A DNA stretch of 47,041 nucleotides from Asaia sp. W19 (GTDB lineage: Bacteria; Pseudomonadota; Alphaproteobacteria; Acetobacterales; Acetobacteraceae): contig NZ_PNQZ01000015.1 of NCBI RefSeq assembly GCF_003994335.1, forward strand, positions 1 to 47,041, given 5' to 3'. Positions within the stretch are counted from its first letter, which is position 1; the number at the start of each line of letters is the position of its first letter. A program made the translations under genes and the position numbers. This document shows positions 23,313-31,434 of the stretch, piece after piece. A model generated the notes under the pieces. The model saw only the letters and a program-made list of their open reading frames with translations, had not been told where the DNA came from and did not search any database.

Positions 23313-24839
23313 ATGTCGAGGATCTATCAAAGCGGTCAGTTGAACACGACCGCACTTACTGTGCCCGATCTCTATGTCTCGATCGTGCAGCCGCAAACGC
23401 TGCTCAACGGCGTGACATCGGGGCGCGTGGGCATTGTCGGCACGGCCTCATGGGGCCCGGTCAACACGCCCGTCATCATTGGCGGCATGGGCGACTATCT
23501 GGCCGCCTTCGGCCCCAAGCAGGCAGCCGCGACCGATCTGGGGCTGGCGGTCAATATCGCCTCGTTGCAAGGCGCCTCTGACTTCCGCTGCGTGCGTGTG
23601 ACCGATGGAACGGACACGGCGGCCACAGGCACGTTGACGGGCTTGCTGAACCTCACGGCGCGATACACCGGCACATCGGGCAACGCCCTGTCGATGACGG
23701 TGCAGAAAACCGCCACTCAGTATCAGGTCACGCTCAGCGCGCCGTTTGCCCAGACTGCCGAGGTCTATTCGGTCGCTATCCAGACCAGCGTTCTGGCCTC
23801 GATGCAGGCGATCGTCAGTGCGGTGAATGCTGCGAGCAAGCTGGGCATCCTTGCGGTTGTTGCCTCACCCGGTACGGAGCCTACCTATCCTGCGACAGTC
23901 GCCCTCACCGGTGGAACCAATGGCGTAACTCCAGGCACAACCGCCTTCATCGGTTCGGATGGTTCGGTATCCGGTGCCGGAACGGGCATGTACGCCCTGC
24001 GCGGTCAGGGTTGCGCCCTGGGCGTGCTGCATGGCCTGACCGACACGAGCTCCTTCTCGACGCAGGCGGCGTTCGGCCTTGGCGAGGGCGTTTACATGGT
24101 CGGCAGCATGCCAGCCGGCATGAGCGTTTCCGCCGCGGTCTCGGCTATGGCGGCCTCGGGTGGCGCCTCCTACGCGCTCAAGGTCATGCACGGCGACTGG
24201 CTGTGGTGGAACGACGACACGAACGGGCTCATGCTTGCCCCTCCGCAGGCTTTTGCAGCCGGCGTGATCGCCAATTTGGGTCCGCAGAATGCCAGCCTGA
24301 ACAAGCAGCTTGCGGGCGTTGCCGGAAGCCAGAAGGCAGGCCAGACCAGCGCAGGCGGCACGACGACCTACTCGACGGCAGAGCTCTCCGCCCTGATCGG
24401 TGCCGGTCTGGACGTGATTGCCAACCCCGCGCCGGGCGGTGCCTATTGGGCGTGTCGATCGGGCCACAACACCAGCCTGACAGCCACCGTGCAGTCCGAC
24501 AGCTACACGCGCATGACCAACTACCTTGCCACGACGCTGGCAGGCGGCATGGGTGTTTATGTGGGCGCTGTCGTCAATGACACGCTCTTTTCAGAGATCC
24601 GCGCGACCATTCTCGGGCTCTTGTCCGGCATGTTGGGTCAGGGTCAGCTGGCGACGGTCAATGGCGCCCTGCCCTACACCGTGATCTGTGATCGCACGAA
24701 CAACCCCGTCACCCGCACCGCACTCGGCTACGTCCAGGCCGATATCGCCGTGCAGTACCAGGGGATCAACGAGAAATTCATTCTCAACCTTCAGGGCGGC
24801 GCCTCCGTGCAGATCGCCTCGGCTAGCGGGAGCGTCTGA
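23313..24839 (+). CDS. Tail sheath protein
   Basis: 508 residues. The contractile sheath that drives the tube through the envelope. The N-terminus, TVPDLYVSIVQPQTLLNGVT with GRVGIVGTASWGPVNTPVII, is the opening shared by Mu gpL-type sheath proteins. The C-terminal ALGYVQADIAVQYQGINEKF with NLQGGASVQI is also standard. The stop overlaps the tube start by one base. It makes the virion a myovirus. Confidence 0.92.
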   Translation: MSRIYQSGQLNTTALTVPDLYVSIVQPQTLLNGVTSGRVGIVGTASWGPVNTPVIIGGMGDYLAAFGPKQAAATDLGLAVNIASLQGASDFRCVRVTDGTDTAATGTLTGLLNLTARYTGTSGNALSMTVQKTATQYQVTLSAPFAQTAEVYSVAIQTSVLASMQAIVSAVNAASKLGILAVVASPGTEPTYPATVALTGGTNGVTPGTTAFIGSDGSVSGAGTGMYALRGQGCALGVLHGLTDTSSFSTQAAFGLGEGVYMVGSMPAGMSVSAAVSAMAASGGASYALKVMHGDWLWWNDDTNGLMLAPPQAFAAGVIANLGPQNASLNKQLAGVAGSQKAGQTSAGGTTTYSTAELSALIGAGLDVIANPAPGGAYWACRSGHNTSLTATVQSDSYTRMTNYLATTLAGGMGVYVGAVVNDTLFSEIRATILGLLSGMLGQGQLATVNGALPYTVICDRTNNPVTRTALGYVQADIAVQYQGINEKFILNLQGGASVQIASASGSV

Positions 24840-25267
24840 TGGCCAACATGTTCAATGTCGGGCGGGATTGTCAGGTTGTCCTGCTCTGGAACGGCACCAA
24901 GATCAATATGCCGATTGTCACTGGCTTCCAGAGCCAGCAACAGACCCATCAGGTCAACAGCACTCCTCTCAACTCGCCTCCCATCTTCACGGATATCGAG
25001 AACGGCTGGCGCGGTCAGTTCGACGTGGATCGCAGTTCTGCCGATCTGGACAGCCTTATCGCCGCGAAAGAGGCTGCGTTCTGGAACGCGGGCACGATCG
25101 GCCAAGGAACCATCTATCAATACATCACCGAAAAGGATGGCTCCACGACGACATGGGAGTACGCGGGTTGCACGGTCAGACTCTCGGATGCCGGTCGCTG
25201 GCAATCTGAAAATAAGACCTCCCAGCGCCTCGAATTCAACGCCAGCACAAGGACGAAGATCTCGTGA
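24839..25267 (+). CDS. Tail tube protein
   Basis: 142 residues, the usual size of Mu gpM/P2 FII-like tube proteins. ITEKDGSTTTWEYAGCTVRL in the last third is a family-typical beta hairpin, and GWRGQFDVDRSSADLDSLIA is the central helix. It polymerises inside the sheath. The stop overlaps the chaperone start by four bases. Confidence 0.88.
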   Translation: MANMFNVGRDCQVVLLWNGTKINMPIVTGFQSQQQTHQVNSTPLNSPPIFTDIENGWRGQFDVDRSSADLDSLIAAKEAAFWNAGTIGQGTIYQYITEKDGSTTTWEYAGCTVRLSDAGRWQSENKTSQRLEFNASTRTKIS

Positions 25268-25602
25268 CCGATACCATCAAAGACGCCAAGGGGCGTGAAA
25301 TCGAAGTGCGTGAGGTTGTCGGAAGCGCCATGTCGCGTCTGGCGCGCCTCAGTGGCGAGGCATTCGGCGCCAATCTCTGGACCACAGCCACGATTGCCCG
25401 AGCGAGCGTCGTGGCGATTGATGGCGTTCCCCTGCCGCCGCGCATTTCGTCACTCAACGACATCGACGGCCTGTGGGACAGCGTGGATGCAGAAGCGGCT
25501 TCTGCTGCGATCGAGTGGATGCAGGCTCGTCAGGAAAAGGCTGCTGAAGAGGCAAAAAACTCTTCGGCGCCCCAGGCTTCCGAGACCGGCTCTGGCTCGT
25601 AA
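25264..25602 (+). CDS. Tail assembly chaperone, short (G-type) product
   Basis: 112 residues. The N-terminal part (VREVVGSAMSRLARLSGEAF) and the central PRISSLNDIDGLWDSVD helix-turn-helix pair are like tail chaperones that sit between the tube and tape measure genes. The zero-frame C-terminus is low complexity (SSAPQASETGSGS). A slippery A AAA AAC at 25554-25560 allows a second, longer product. Confidence 0.82.
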   Translation: MTDTIKDAKGREIEVREVVGSAMSRLARLSGEAFGANLWTTATIARASVVAIDGVPLPPRISSLNDIDGLWDSVDAEAASAAIEWMQARQEKAAEEAKNSSAPQASETGSGS

Positions 25603-25742
25603 AGAATGGGGTGCCTTACCTCACGGCAACTGAAGAACTGACCGACGCTGAGGTTATGGCCCACGCGATTGCCTTCTCTGAAATGGAGGGCAATCGCTTT
25701 GATTGGGACCAGATGCAGTTCGAGAGGCGCGACGATGCGTGA
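25264..25742 (+). CDS. Tail assembly chaperone, -1 frameshift (GT-type) product
   Basis: Slippage by one base at A AAA AAC (zero-frame codons GCA AAA AAC) moves ribosomes into a frame open to 25742. The fusion has 99 plus 60 residues. The extension starts LFGAPGFRDRLWLVKNGVPY and ends DWDQMQFERRDDA, which reads as real protein and has no start codon of its own at its beginning. Its TGA overlaps the next ATG by eight bases. Frameshifted chaperones of this kind are conserved in long-tailed phages (lambda G/GT, Mu gp41/42-region, P2 E/E'). Confidence 0.82.
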
Positions 25743-26220
25743 TTTCACCCCTGAGGCCTTTGCCGCCTTTCTAGGTGAGGCCGCTCTTGCGGTAGAGCAT
25801 CGCACCCGGAACGCACTCGAAGAAGCCGCACGCATTGTCGAGCACGAGGCCAAGGCCGAGATTGGGCATTATCAGGAGCAGGCAGGGCCATTCGTGCCAT
25901 GGGCGGAACTGGCGGATGCGACCAAGGATGATCGTGTTCGCCAAGGCTTCACCGAGAATGACCCTGGCCTGCGCTCCGGCACGATGCGCGACAGTATCAA
26001 CCACCGGGTTGAGGGCTCCGAGGCCCGTATTGGCTCGGACGATCAGAACCTTGTCTATTTTGAGCTTGGAACTGAGAAGCAGCCGCCCCGCACGGTTCTG
26101 GCTGGAGCTCTCATCAGAAAGACCGACGAGGTGGTCGAGACCCTTGGACGGCGCTTTGTTGCCAGCCTCACTGGTGACGGGGTGGCGAATGGGGCTTTGC
26201 CGCTGGATGGGGAGCGGTGA
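25735..26220 (+). CDS. HK97 gp10-like tail completion protein
   Basis: 161 residues. AALAVEHRTRNALEEAARIV gives an N-terminal helix, followed by SGTMRDSINHRVEGSEARIG and YFELGTEKQPPRTVLAGAL. This is the usual gp10 pattern: L/M-R-S-I, then V/G-strand, then a E-x-G-T-x-x-x-P-P-R motif. These proteins normally cap or join head and tail. Here the gene comes after the chaperones. A degenerate second copy of its last 30 codons lies at 27947. Confidence 0.8.
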   Translation: MRDFTPEAFAAFLGEAALAVEHRTRNALEEAARIVEHEAKAEIGHYQEQAGPFVPWAELADATKDDRVRQGFTENDPGLRSGTMRDSINHRVEGSEARIGSDDQNLVYFELGTEKQPPRTVLAGALIRKTDEVVETLGRRFVASLTGDGVANGALPLDGER

Positions 26221-26241
26221 GAGATTGGTATGTAACGCACG

Positions 26242-26433
26242 CTAAGCGTGAAAGCGGGCCGGTATGCCGGGACCGCGATCGTCGCCGTGGATGCACACCT
26301 CGTTAACCCCATCCTCCAGCGACAGGAAGGCACCTCCGGCGTACCTGATCGCGTTGTCGAGCAGGTTGTCGATCGCGTCACGAACACTGTCGTCAGCTTC
26401 CACCACAACGATCCGCGCCACGCTATCTTCCAT
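26242..26433 (-). pseudogene. Remnant of a sensor histidine kinase ATPase domain
   Basis: 63 residues. DAIDNLLDNAIRYAGGA matches the N box of HATPase_c domains, and CIHGDDRGPGIPARF matches the G1 box (DxGPGIP). The spacing is about right. The frame ends just after the G1 box, so the G2 box is absent, and no HisKA domain precedes it. It is a fragment, not a working kinase. Bacterial origin suggests the cargo block passed through a host chromosome. Confidence 0.6.
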
Positions 26434-26557
26434 ATCTTACCGTAGATTGAGATTTTATTGCGATCGTGTCTCGAAAATGACTTAGGGTACCAAGGCGGCA
26501 CAGGCAAAATACATCTACGCGCTAGAGACCTCCAACCAAGGAAGGAAATGCGGGCAA

Positions 26558-27838
26558 GTGCGTACTAAAAATCATCGGCAGCTATGGTGTACGATCGCTG
26601 GAGTCGCTGGGTGTATCGCCGCTTCTGCATCGGCGCAGTCCATGTCAGGTAGCAGTATGAAGGTGGCAAGCGAGGCCATCACCGAACAGCATGACTTATG
26701 TCAGCACGATGCCGGCCGGCTATGGGGGCTGAGCATTTGCGGACCGATCATGCTCGTCGATCCCGAAACGCGAACTCTCTATGCGGACAGGAATACGACT
26801 GAGCATGATTTGCGGGCAGAGGGCTCGCTGTTCACCGGGACGCTCCCCCCGGACGTCAGCATCGCCAACACCTCGATCAACTGGGCCGGAATTCGCTGGA
26901 TAATGGTCTTGCTGCCGCTGCCGTCGGACATGGTCGCGCGTGACACGTTATTGATGCATGAATCGTATCACCGCATCCAGCCCGCCCGCCTCCCTCCGCC
27001 GAAGGCAGACCTACCGGATCATCTCGACACGTATGATGGGCGCATGCTCCTTCGCCTCGAATGGCGGGCACTGGCGTTGGCGCTACGAACTGATGGCGAC
27101 GCACAGCGTTCCGCGATCTGCGACGCGCTCGCTTTCCGAAAGCTCCGTCGCGGTTTGACGAAGGACGCGGCCGAACGGGAGAATGCGTTGGAGATGCTGG
27201 AGGGCATCGCCGAATATACCGGCAAGCGTCTCGGCGCCGGCAGCAAGGCGGTACCATCAACGATCGACACCCTCTCAACATACGATCAGCGCGACGGGTA
27301 TGTGCGGAGTTTCGCCTATGCCTCTGGCCCAGCCTACTGCCTGTTACTGGACCGCCTCTCTCCTGCTTGGCGGGAAAAGGTGCGGCCGGGCAGCGATCTT
27401 GGTGAGATGTTGCATCGTGCCATTGGCAACGTCGCTTTGCCGCAGGTGATGTCGATCCGCGATCGTTACGGCTATGCGGACATTCAGCGCCAGGAGACTG
27501 CGAAGGCGGACGCTCATGCCCGCCAGGCCGCAGTGTGGCAGTCGGCTCTGGCCGACGGCCCCGTGTTGCGAGTGCCGTTGATTCACATGAAGATCGAGTT
27601 CAACCCGCAGACTGTCTTTGCCTTGCCGCCGTCGGGCACAGTCTACCCCACCGCAATCATTCGTGACGATTGGGGCACCCTTACAGTCCGGCAAGGAGTG
27701 TTGATTTCGAACGACTGGAAATCGGCATCCGTCGCTGGTCCCTCAACCATTAAGGGCGACGACTATACTGGAGACGGTTGGCTTCTAAAACTTTCGCCCG
27801 GTTGGATTTTGTCGAACGGCAGTGTTCGTCATCGATGA
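26558..27838 (+). CDS. Secreted zincin-like metalloprotein
   Basis: 426 residues from a GTG start. The signal peptide (residues 1-27, hydrophobic CTIAGVAGCIAASASA) should be cut near ASA-QS. The zinc-binding HExxH motif is His134-Glu135-Ser-Tyr-His138 in LLMHESYHRIQ. The third ligand could be Glu215 or Glu219 in EMLEGIAEYTG, as in gluzincins. The C-terminal 90 residues are beta-rich. Probably a periplasmic or secreted peptidase of bacterial type. It is unrelated to tail assembly and sits in the cargo block. AAGGAAGG is 15 bases upstream of the GTG, rather far. Confidence 0.68.
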   Translation: MRTKNHRQLWCTIAGVAGCIAASASAQSMSGSSMKVASEAITEQHDLCQHDAGRLWGLSICGPIMLVDPETRTLYADRNTTEHDLRAEGSLFTGTLPPDVSIANTSINWAGIRWIMVLLPLPSDMVARDTLLMHESYHRIQPARLPPPKADLPDHLDTYDGRMLLRLEWRALALALRTDGDAQRSAICDALAFRKLRRGLTKDAAERENALEMLEGIAEYTGKRLGAGSKAVPSTIDTLSTYDQRDGYVRSFAYASGPAYCLLLDRLSPAWREKVRPGSDLGEMLHRAIGNVALPQVMSIRDRYGYADIQRQETAKADAHARQAAVWQSALADGPVLRVPLIHMKIEFNPQTVFALPPSGTVYPTAIIRDDWGTLTVRQGVLISNDWKSASVAGPSTIKGDDYTGDGWLLKLSPGWILSNGSVRHR

Positions 27839-28076
27839 CGACCACAATTTATTTCTCTCGTGCCGGCAGCTTTTCACCAGTGGGTCTGAACTCGCCCTTG
27901 GTTAGGGCGTGCCGGTCGAGGGTGTGGCGGGTAACGTCCAACGCGGCGTGGGCGAGACTGTTGGACGCCGCTTTCTTGTCAGCCTGACTGGTGATGGCGT
28001 AGCGGATGGATTCTACCGTTGGATGGGGAGTACCCGTTACTCCTTTCAGACCGAAGGCCTAGGTGGCATTCTCCGC
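27839..28076 (+). pseudogene. Partial second copy of the gp10-like gene 3' end
   Basis: About 27947-28035 is clearly similar to 26137-26220. The encoded GETVGRRFLVSLTGDGVADG lines up with VETLGRRFVASLTGDGVANG, and the DNA agrees at roughly four bases in five. No start or upstream gp10 portion is present. It marks the junction between two inserted genes and points to recombination between related phages. Confidence 0.75.
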
Positions 28077-29240
28077 ATGAAGAGGGAGAAAGACGTGGGC
28101 GCAAAATTCAAGAAGGCTTCGACCATCATACTGGCCAGCATTGCGACCATGCTTGCTGGGCTGTGCATATTTCTGATCGGCCAATCGCTCTGGCCGCAAT
28201 CCGGGCCGGCGATTTCCGATGAACGTCAGGCCGACGCTGCTCAACCTACACGACCCACTGAATCAGTGCTTGTCCGCCATCACGATGAGGAGGCACCCCA
28301 AGCGGCGAGTCCGTCAGTTACCTATGATGTCACCCAAGGATCCGATTACACCGCGCTTTATCGTGGGGTGCCGGACAATTCGTTGATCGTGTGCGCAAAG
28401 CGAGAAGATCCGCGCTATCCCTCAGATTTCCAGTCGCAGTTTGACCACGGCAAGATCGTTGTTCCGAAGGGAGCCGTCTTCCTGTGGGGCGGTCATTACT
28501 TCGGGCCGCCAGAAGATCCTCGGGATGACAAAAACCTCGCTGAGAATTCCCATCCCCTGTCATGGTCCGGTACCGACGCTGCGGAACAGGCTCGGCGCAA
28601 CAATATGATCGATATGGATATGTCCGTAGCGGCACCAGGCGCCGCCGTTGTCACCACGGTCCCGCTCACACTCACCGAGGAGCGCCTTTGCGGTTCGGTT
28701 GCTGCACGTACACTTCTCTCTAAGGATTGGAAATTTAGGCAGGCGACAGTCACTCAGGCCGATGCGGTCTATTACCAACTCTACGGGATTTTGAGGGGCA
28801 ACAAGCTTGATACGTCCTTCGATCACGACACCATCCCCATCAAATGGGCGGGATCTGCCGGATCGCTCAATGCTGTAATAAAAGGAACCATTGAGAACCC
28901 GTTATCTCTGCCTTCTGACGCCGAGAGCCGAAGTGCGATTGATGCTCAGGCCACCAACCTTCTTGCATCTGGTTTGAGCTCCAAAAGCGCGTGCAAAGAC
29001 CTACTCGGTTTCATCGACGCGCATCAGGCGAAGACCACCGAAGAACGACATGGCAATCTGGTGTTCCTAATCTCGGTTTCGGTCGAAGCTGGCATCGACC
29101 CGGAGGCGATTAGACAGAATGCGCCTGACTTGTTTGCCGAGACCATTGCTCAATGTCATGCCACACCGGAATCATTGATAAATGACGCATCGCGACGGGC
29201 CGCCTCGAAGCTGGGCCTGGCGTTCCTCGCGAATCCGTGA
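28077..29240 (+). CDS. Membrane-anchored protein, unknown function
   Basis: 387 residues from ATG 28077; GTG 28095 has a better ribosome-binding site (GAGGGAG, six bases) and would give 381. Basic N-terminus then one membrane helix (ASTIILASIATMLAGLCIFL). The remainder should be periplasmic. KIVVPKGAVFLWGGHYFGPP and a Cys-containing helical C-terminus (SKSACKDLLGFIDAHQ) are visible, but no named domain. Follows the zincin in the same direction, so the two may act together. An earlier in-frame start at 27909 would only add remnant gp10 sequence. Confidence 0.62.
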   Translation: MKREKDVGAKFKKASTIILASIATMLAGLCIFLIGQSLWPQSGPAISDERQADAAQPTRPTESVLVRHHDEEAPQAASPSVTYDVTQGSDYTALYRGVPDNSLIVCAKREDPRYPSDFQSQFDHGKIVVPKGAVFLWGGHYFGPPEDPRDDKNLAENSHPLSWSGTDAAEQARRNNMIDMDMSVAAPGAAVVTTVPLTLTEERLCGSVAARTLLSKDWKFRQATVTQADAVYYQLYGILRGNKLDTSFDHDTIPIKWAGSAGSLNAVIKGTIENPLSLPSDAESRSAIDAQATNLLASGLSSKSACKDLLGFIDAHQAKTTEERHGNLVFLISVSVEAGIDPEAIRQNAPDLFAETIAQCHATPESLINDASRRAASKLGLAFLANP

Positions 29241-29272
29241 GCCGGTAAGATGCCAAATGAGTGTGCGGGCCT

Positions 29273-29294
29273 GGCGGGATGTATCCCGCTTTGC
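29273..29294 (+). terminator. Weak hairpin after the anchored protein
   Basis: GCGGGA/TCCCGC stem with a four-base loop, followed by TTTG only. It could end the 26558-29240 transcript, but the U-tract is short. Confidence 0.35.
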
Positions 29295-29404
29295 ACCTCG
29301 TTAGGATTTTTACGGGCGGAGTTGAGTCGACGCCATGCCTTGGCATCAATTGCTAGCTTCAGGCCAAAAGAGACGAAGACGGTAAGTGGCCAGCGTCAGG
29401 CGGA

Positions 29405-29965
29405 TCAGCCGATACGGACCGCCTCACTAGTAAACGTGTACTCAGAGGCCCTACCGCTGGCGTGAGGGCCGTCGTCAACCGTTTCCCACTCAACAAAATA
29501 CGTACCGTCCGGCAAGACTGAGTGCGTCACAACGCGCACGCTCCGGCCTTTAAATTTGTATTCTGCAGATAGTTGAACTGATTTTTCTTTCCTAATTTTT
29601 TCGTAAAGCTCGAGTAGCCCCTGGTATCGCCTAGCTGCTCGACGTTCATCGAGGCGTGCAAATTCTTTCTCAAGATCGCTAGCCTCGTCGGAGGCTAGGG
29701 TTGCCGCGCAATGCTCTTTAGCCGCTTGTAGAGAATGCTCGGCCATCTTTAGATTAAATCTTGCGTCATCAACGTCTACGAATACTTGCGGCGCATACTT
29801 TTGGAACACTTCTAAAGAATTCTGAGGCTCGAACGTCTCCTCAAGGCGGCGGATTATCTCGGCATTCATCGAATGCGACCGCTCATCAGCGCCGGATTTC
29901 AACTGCGCAGTTAATGCCTTCGGTATACGTAGCGTAATCCGGGTATATCTGTCTTCGTCACTCAT
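29405..29965 (-). CDS. Mnt-like ribbon-helix-helix repressor with coiled coil
   Basis: 186 residues. Residues 7-46 are an Arc/Mnt RHH domain: YTRITLRIPKALTAQLKSGA for strand and helix A, then HSMNAEIIRRLEETF for helix B. Residues 75-125 form a charged coiled coil and the last 50 a small beta part, making it longer than P22 Mnt. Divergent from an Arc-like gene and an antirepressor, it matches the layout of P22 immI. It probably represses the antirepressor in the lysogen. Confidence 0.82.
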   Translation of the reverse strand: MSDEDRYTRITLRIPKALTAQLKSGADERSHSMNAEIIRRLEETFEPQNSLEVFQKYAPQVFVDVDDARFNLKMAEHSLQAAKEHCAATLASDEASDLEKEFARLDERRAARRYQGLLELYEKIRKEKSVQLSAEYKFKGRSVRVVTHSVLPDGTYFVEWETVDDGPHASGRASEYTFTSEAVRIG

Positions 29966-30002
29966 AAGCTCGATCCTGCTGCAGTGACGGCGATAGCACT
30001 AT

Positions 30003-30070
30003 TTTCGTGTCGTATCTAGTTGACACGAGTATGGTGTCGTGCGAGGAAAAGACACGACAATGGTGTCGCG
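30003..30070. promoter_or_regulatory. Operator region between divergent RHH genes
   Basis: TGTCGT or TGTCG and its complement ACGACA or CGACAC recur five times in about 65 bases, for example GTGTCGT at 30007, GACACGA at 30022, GGTGTCGTG at 30033, GACACGACA at 30051 and GGTGTCGC at 30062. A TTGACA at 30020 could be a -35. The dense repeats are what Arc/Mnt-type proteins bind. The sites flank both divergent starts. Confidence 0.65.
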
Positions 30071-30115
30071 AGATGGGAGGTCCAAATCACTACCCCCTTC
30101 AAAGAATGTCCTCGA

Positions 30116-30292
30116 ATGACATTGAGGCTGAGGCCAGATGTGTACGAGGCGTTGCGTAGATCGGCTGCCGCCAGTGTGCGTAGCCTGACTGCGGAGATAA
30201 ATGAGCTGCTTGGCGCGGCTCTTACGCAAAAAGAAAAGGCGACGGGTCCGGCCCTGGAAAGCAGCCCCGTCGCCTCTGAACAATGCCCCTGA
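30116..30292 (+). CDS. Arc-like ribbon-helix-helix repressor
   Basis: 58 residues from ATG 30116. MTLRLRPDVYEALRRSAAAS then VRSLTAEINELLGAAL is a complete RHH unit, close to Arc in size. A TTG at 30020 is the only other start and would add 32 residues of unlikely sequence. The ribosome-binding site is weak. In P22, Arc tempers antirepressor expression after infection; a similar role is likely here. Confidence 0.75.
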   Translation: MTLRLRPDVYEALRRSAAASVRSLTAEINELLGAALTQKEKATGPALESSPVASEQCP

Positions 30293-30304
30293 AAGGACAC
30301 TGCG

Positions 30305-30574
30305 ATGACCGCAGATAGCACAAACACGCCTGATGGCGCAAAGCCTTTGGCGGATGCAGACTGGCTCGCCTCCCTGTCGCATGAGGCGCTTACCAAGGAA
30401 GCCATACGCCGCAACCAGGTGATCGCCGAGATCGTGGTGGCCTGCAAGATGAGGGCTGAAGGCAAATACGCTGCCGCTGACTTCGATAAGGAGGTCGCAG
30501 AGATCCTTGAGGGTGATGGTTGGTTTTCATCTGCTGTTCTGCTCGAGCGCTTTCGTAAAGGAGACGTGGCATGA
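30305..30574 (+). CDS. Small protein between arc-like and antirepressor genes
   Basis: 89 residues. Helical and charged from residue 20 on (LASLSHEALTKEAIRRNQVI). GAAAGGA lies about eight bases before the ATG. Its stop overlaps the antirepressor start by four bases. No known domain; by position it could tune antirepressor expression or activity. Confidence 0.65.
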   Translation: MTADSTNTPDGAKPLADADWLASLSHEALTKEAIRRNQVIAEIVVACKMRAEGKYAAADFDKEVAEILEGDGWFSSAVLLERFRKGDVA

Positions 30575-31434
30575 CCAACGCTCTCACCACCATCGACTTC
30601 CACGGCGCGAAGCTCGTCGCAATTGCGGGCGACCGGCCTGAAAATACCCTCGTAGCGATGAAGCCCATCGTTGAGAGTATGGGGCTGGATTGGAGCTTTC
30701 AGCGCAAAAAGCTGAACGCTCATCCCGTCCTCTCCAAAGGTGTGGCTGTTACAGCCATACCTTCAGACGGTGGTGAACAGGACGGCACCTGCCTCTCTCT
30801 CGACCTTCTGAACTTCTGGCTTGCCACCATCCATCCCGACCGCCTCAAGGATGAGGTGAGGACAACAGTCATCCGCTACCAGACTGAATGCGCCCGCGTC
30901 CTGTTCAATCACTTCTTCGGCAAAGTGATCGCAGCTGGCGATCATCTTACCCGTAGCGAACACGGTGGCATCACGAAAGCCGTGATAAATCGCGCTTTGC
31001 TGCCGGTCACCGCCCGGATGGACGCCCAAGAAGCGCGCTTGGCCACGCTGGTCGAGCGACTTGAAACCGCGATGACGGCGTATGACCCATCGGCGGGCTT
31101 CACCACCGATTATCGCCCCATGCGCTTTTTCGTTGAAAACGCCGGGGTGCTGCAAAAGGGCCGCGGTGACCTGATCCGCAAGATGTCACGCCGCTGCGTT
31201 AATTGGCTCCTGCGCAACGACATGGGCGGATCGATCCGATGGAACCGCGACAAGGAACGCAAGTTGTTCCACGTTGATGTCGTCCCCCGCTGGATGCAGT
31301 TTGAGGGCGCAGAGATGATCCGCGCTCACATGGACAAGATGACCGGGCAAGGCACTCTTGCCCCCAAGGGAAAGAAAGGCCGGACGGAATTGTCACCGCG
31401 CCCTTTCTCCCGCCCGAAGGAGGCAGCGTCATGA
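30571..31434 (+). CDS. P22-type antirepressor (Ant)
   Basis: 287 residues. Residues 5-115 are the P22_AR_N domain, with AMKPIVESMGLDWSFQRKKL, LSLDLLNFWLATIHPDRLKD and VIRYQTECARVLFNHFFGK as landmarks. The C-terminal half (VENAGVLQKGRGDLIRKMSR, WNRDKERKLFHVDVVPRWMQ) varies in this family. Ant binds phage repressors and inactivates them without RecA cleavage. Its target here could be the S24 repressor at 5322 or that of other prophages. A ribosome-binding AAAGGAG is nearby. Confidence 0.9.
   Translation: MTNALTTIDFHGAKLVAIAGDRPENTLVAMKPIVESMGLDWSFQRKKLNAHPVLSKGVAVTAIPSDGGEQDGTCLSLDLLNFWLATIHPDRLKDEVRTTVIRYQTECARVLFNHFFGKVIAAGDHLTRSEHGGITKAVINRALLPVTARMDAQEARLATLVERLETAMTAYDPSAGFTTDYRPMRFFVENAGVLQKGRGDLIRKMSRRCVNWLLRNDMGGSIRWNRDKERKLFHVDVVPRWMQFEGAEMIRAHMDKMTGQGTLAPKGKKGRTELSPRPFSRPKEAAS

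Noticed and set aside
23865..24580. Long open frames on both strands inside the sheath gene
   Set aside because: The sheath reading is unambiguous; the others are GC-rich shadows.
29999..30723. Minus-strand frames of 127 and 235 codons over the Arc-like and antirepressor genes
   Set aside because: They run antisense to recognised RHH and Ant domains and have no domain themselves.
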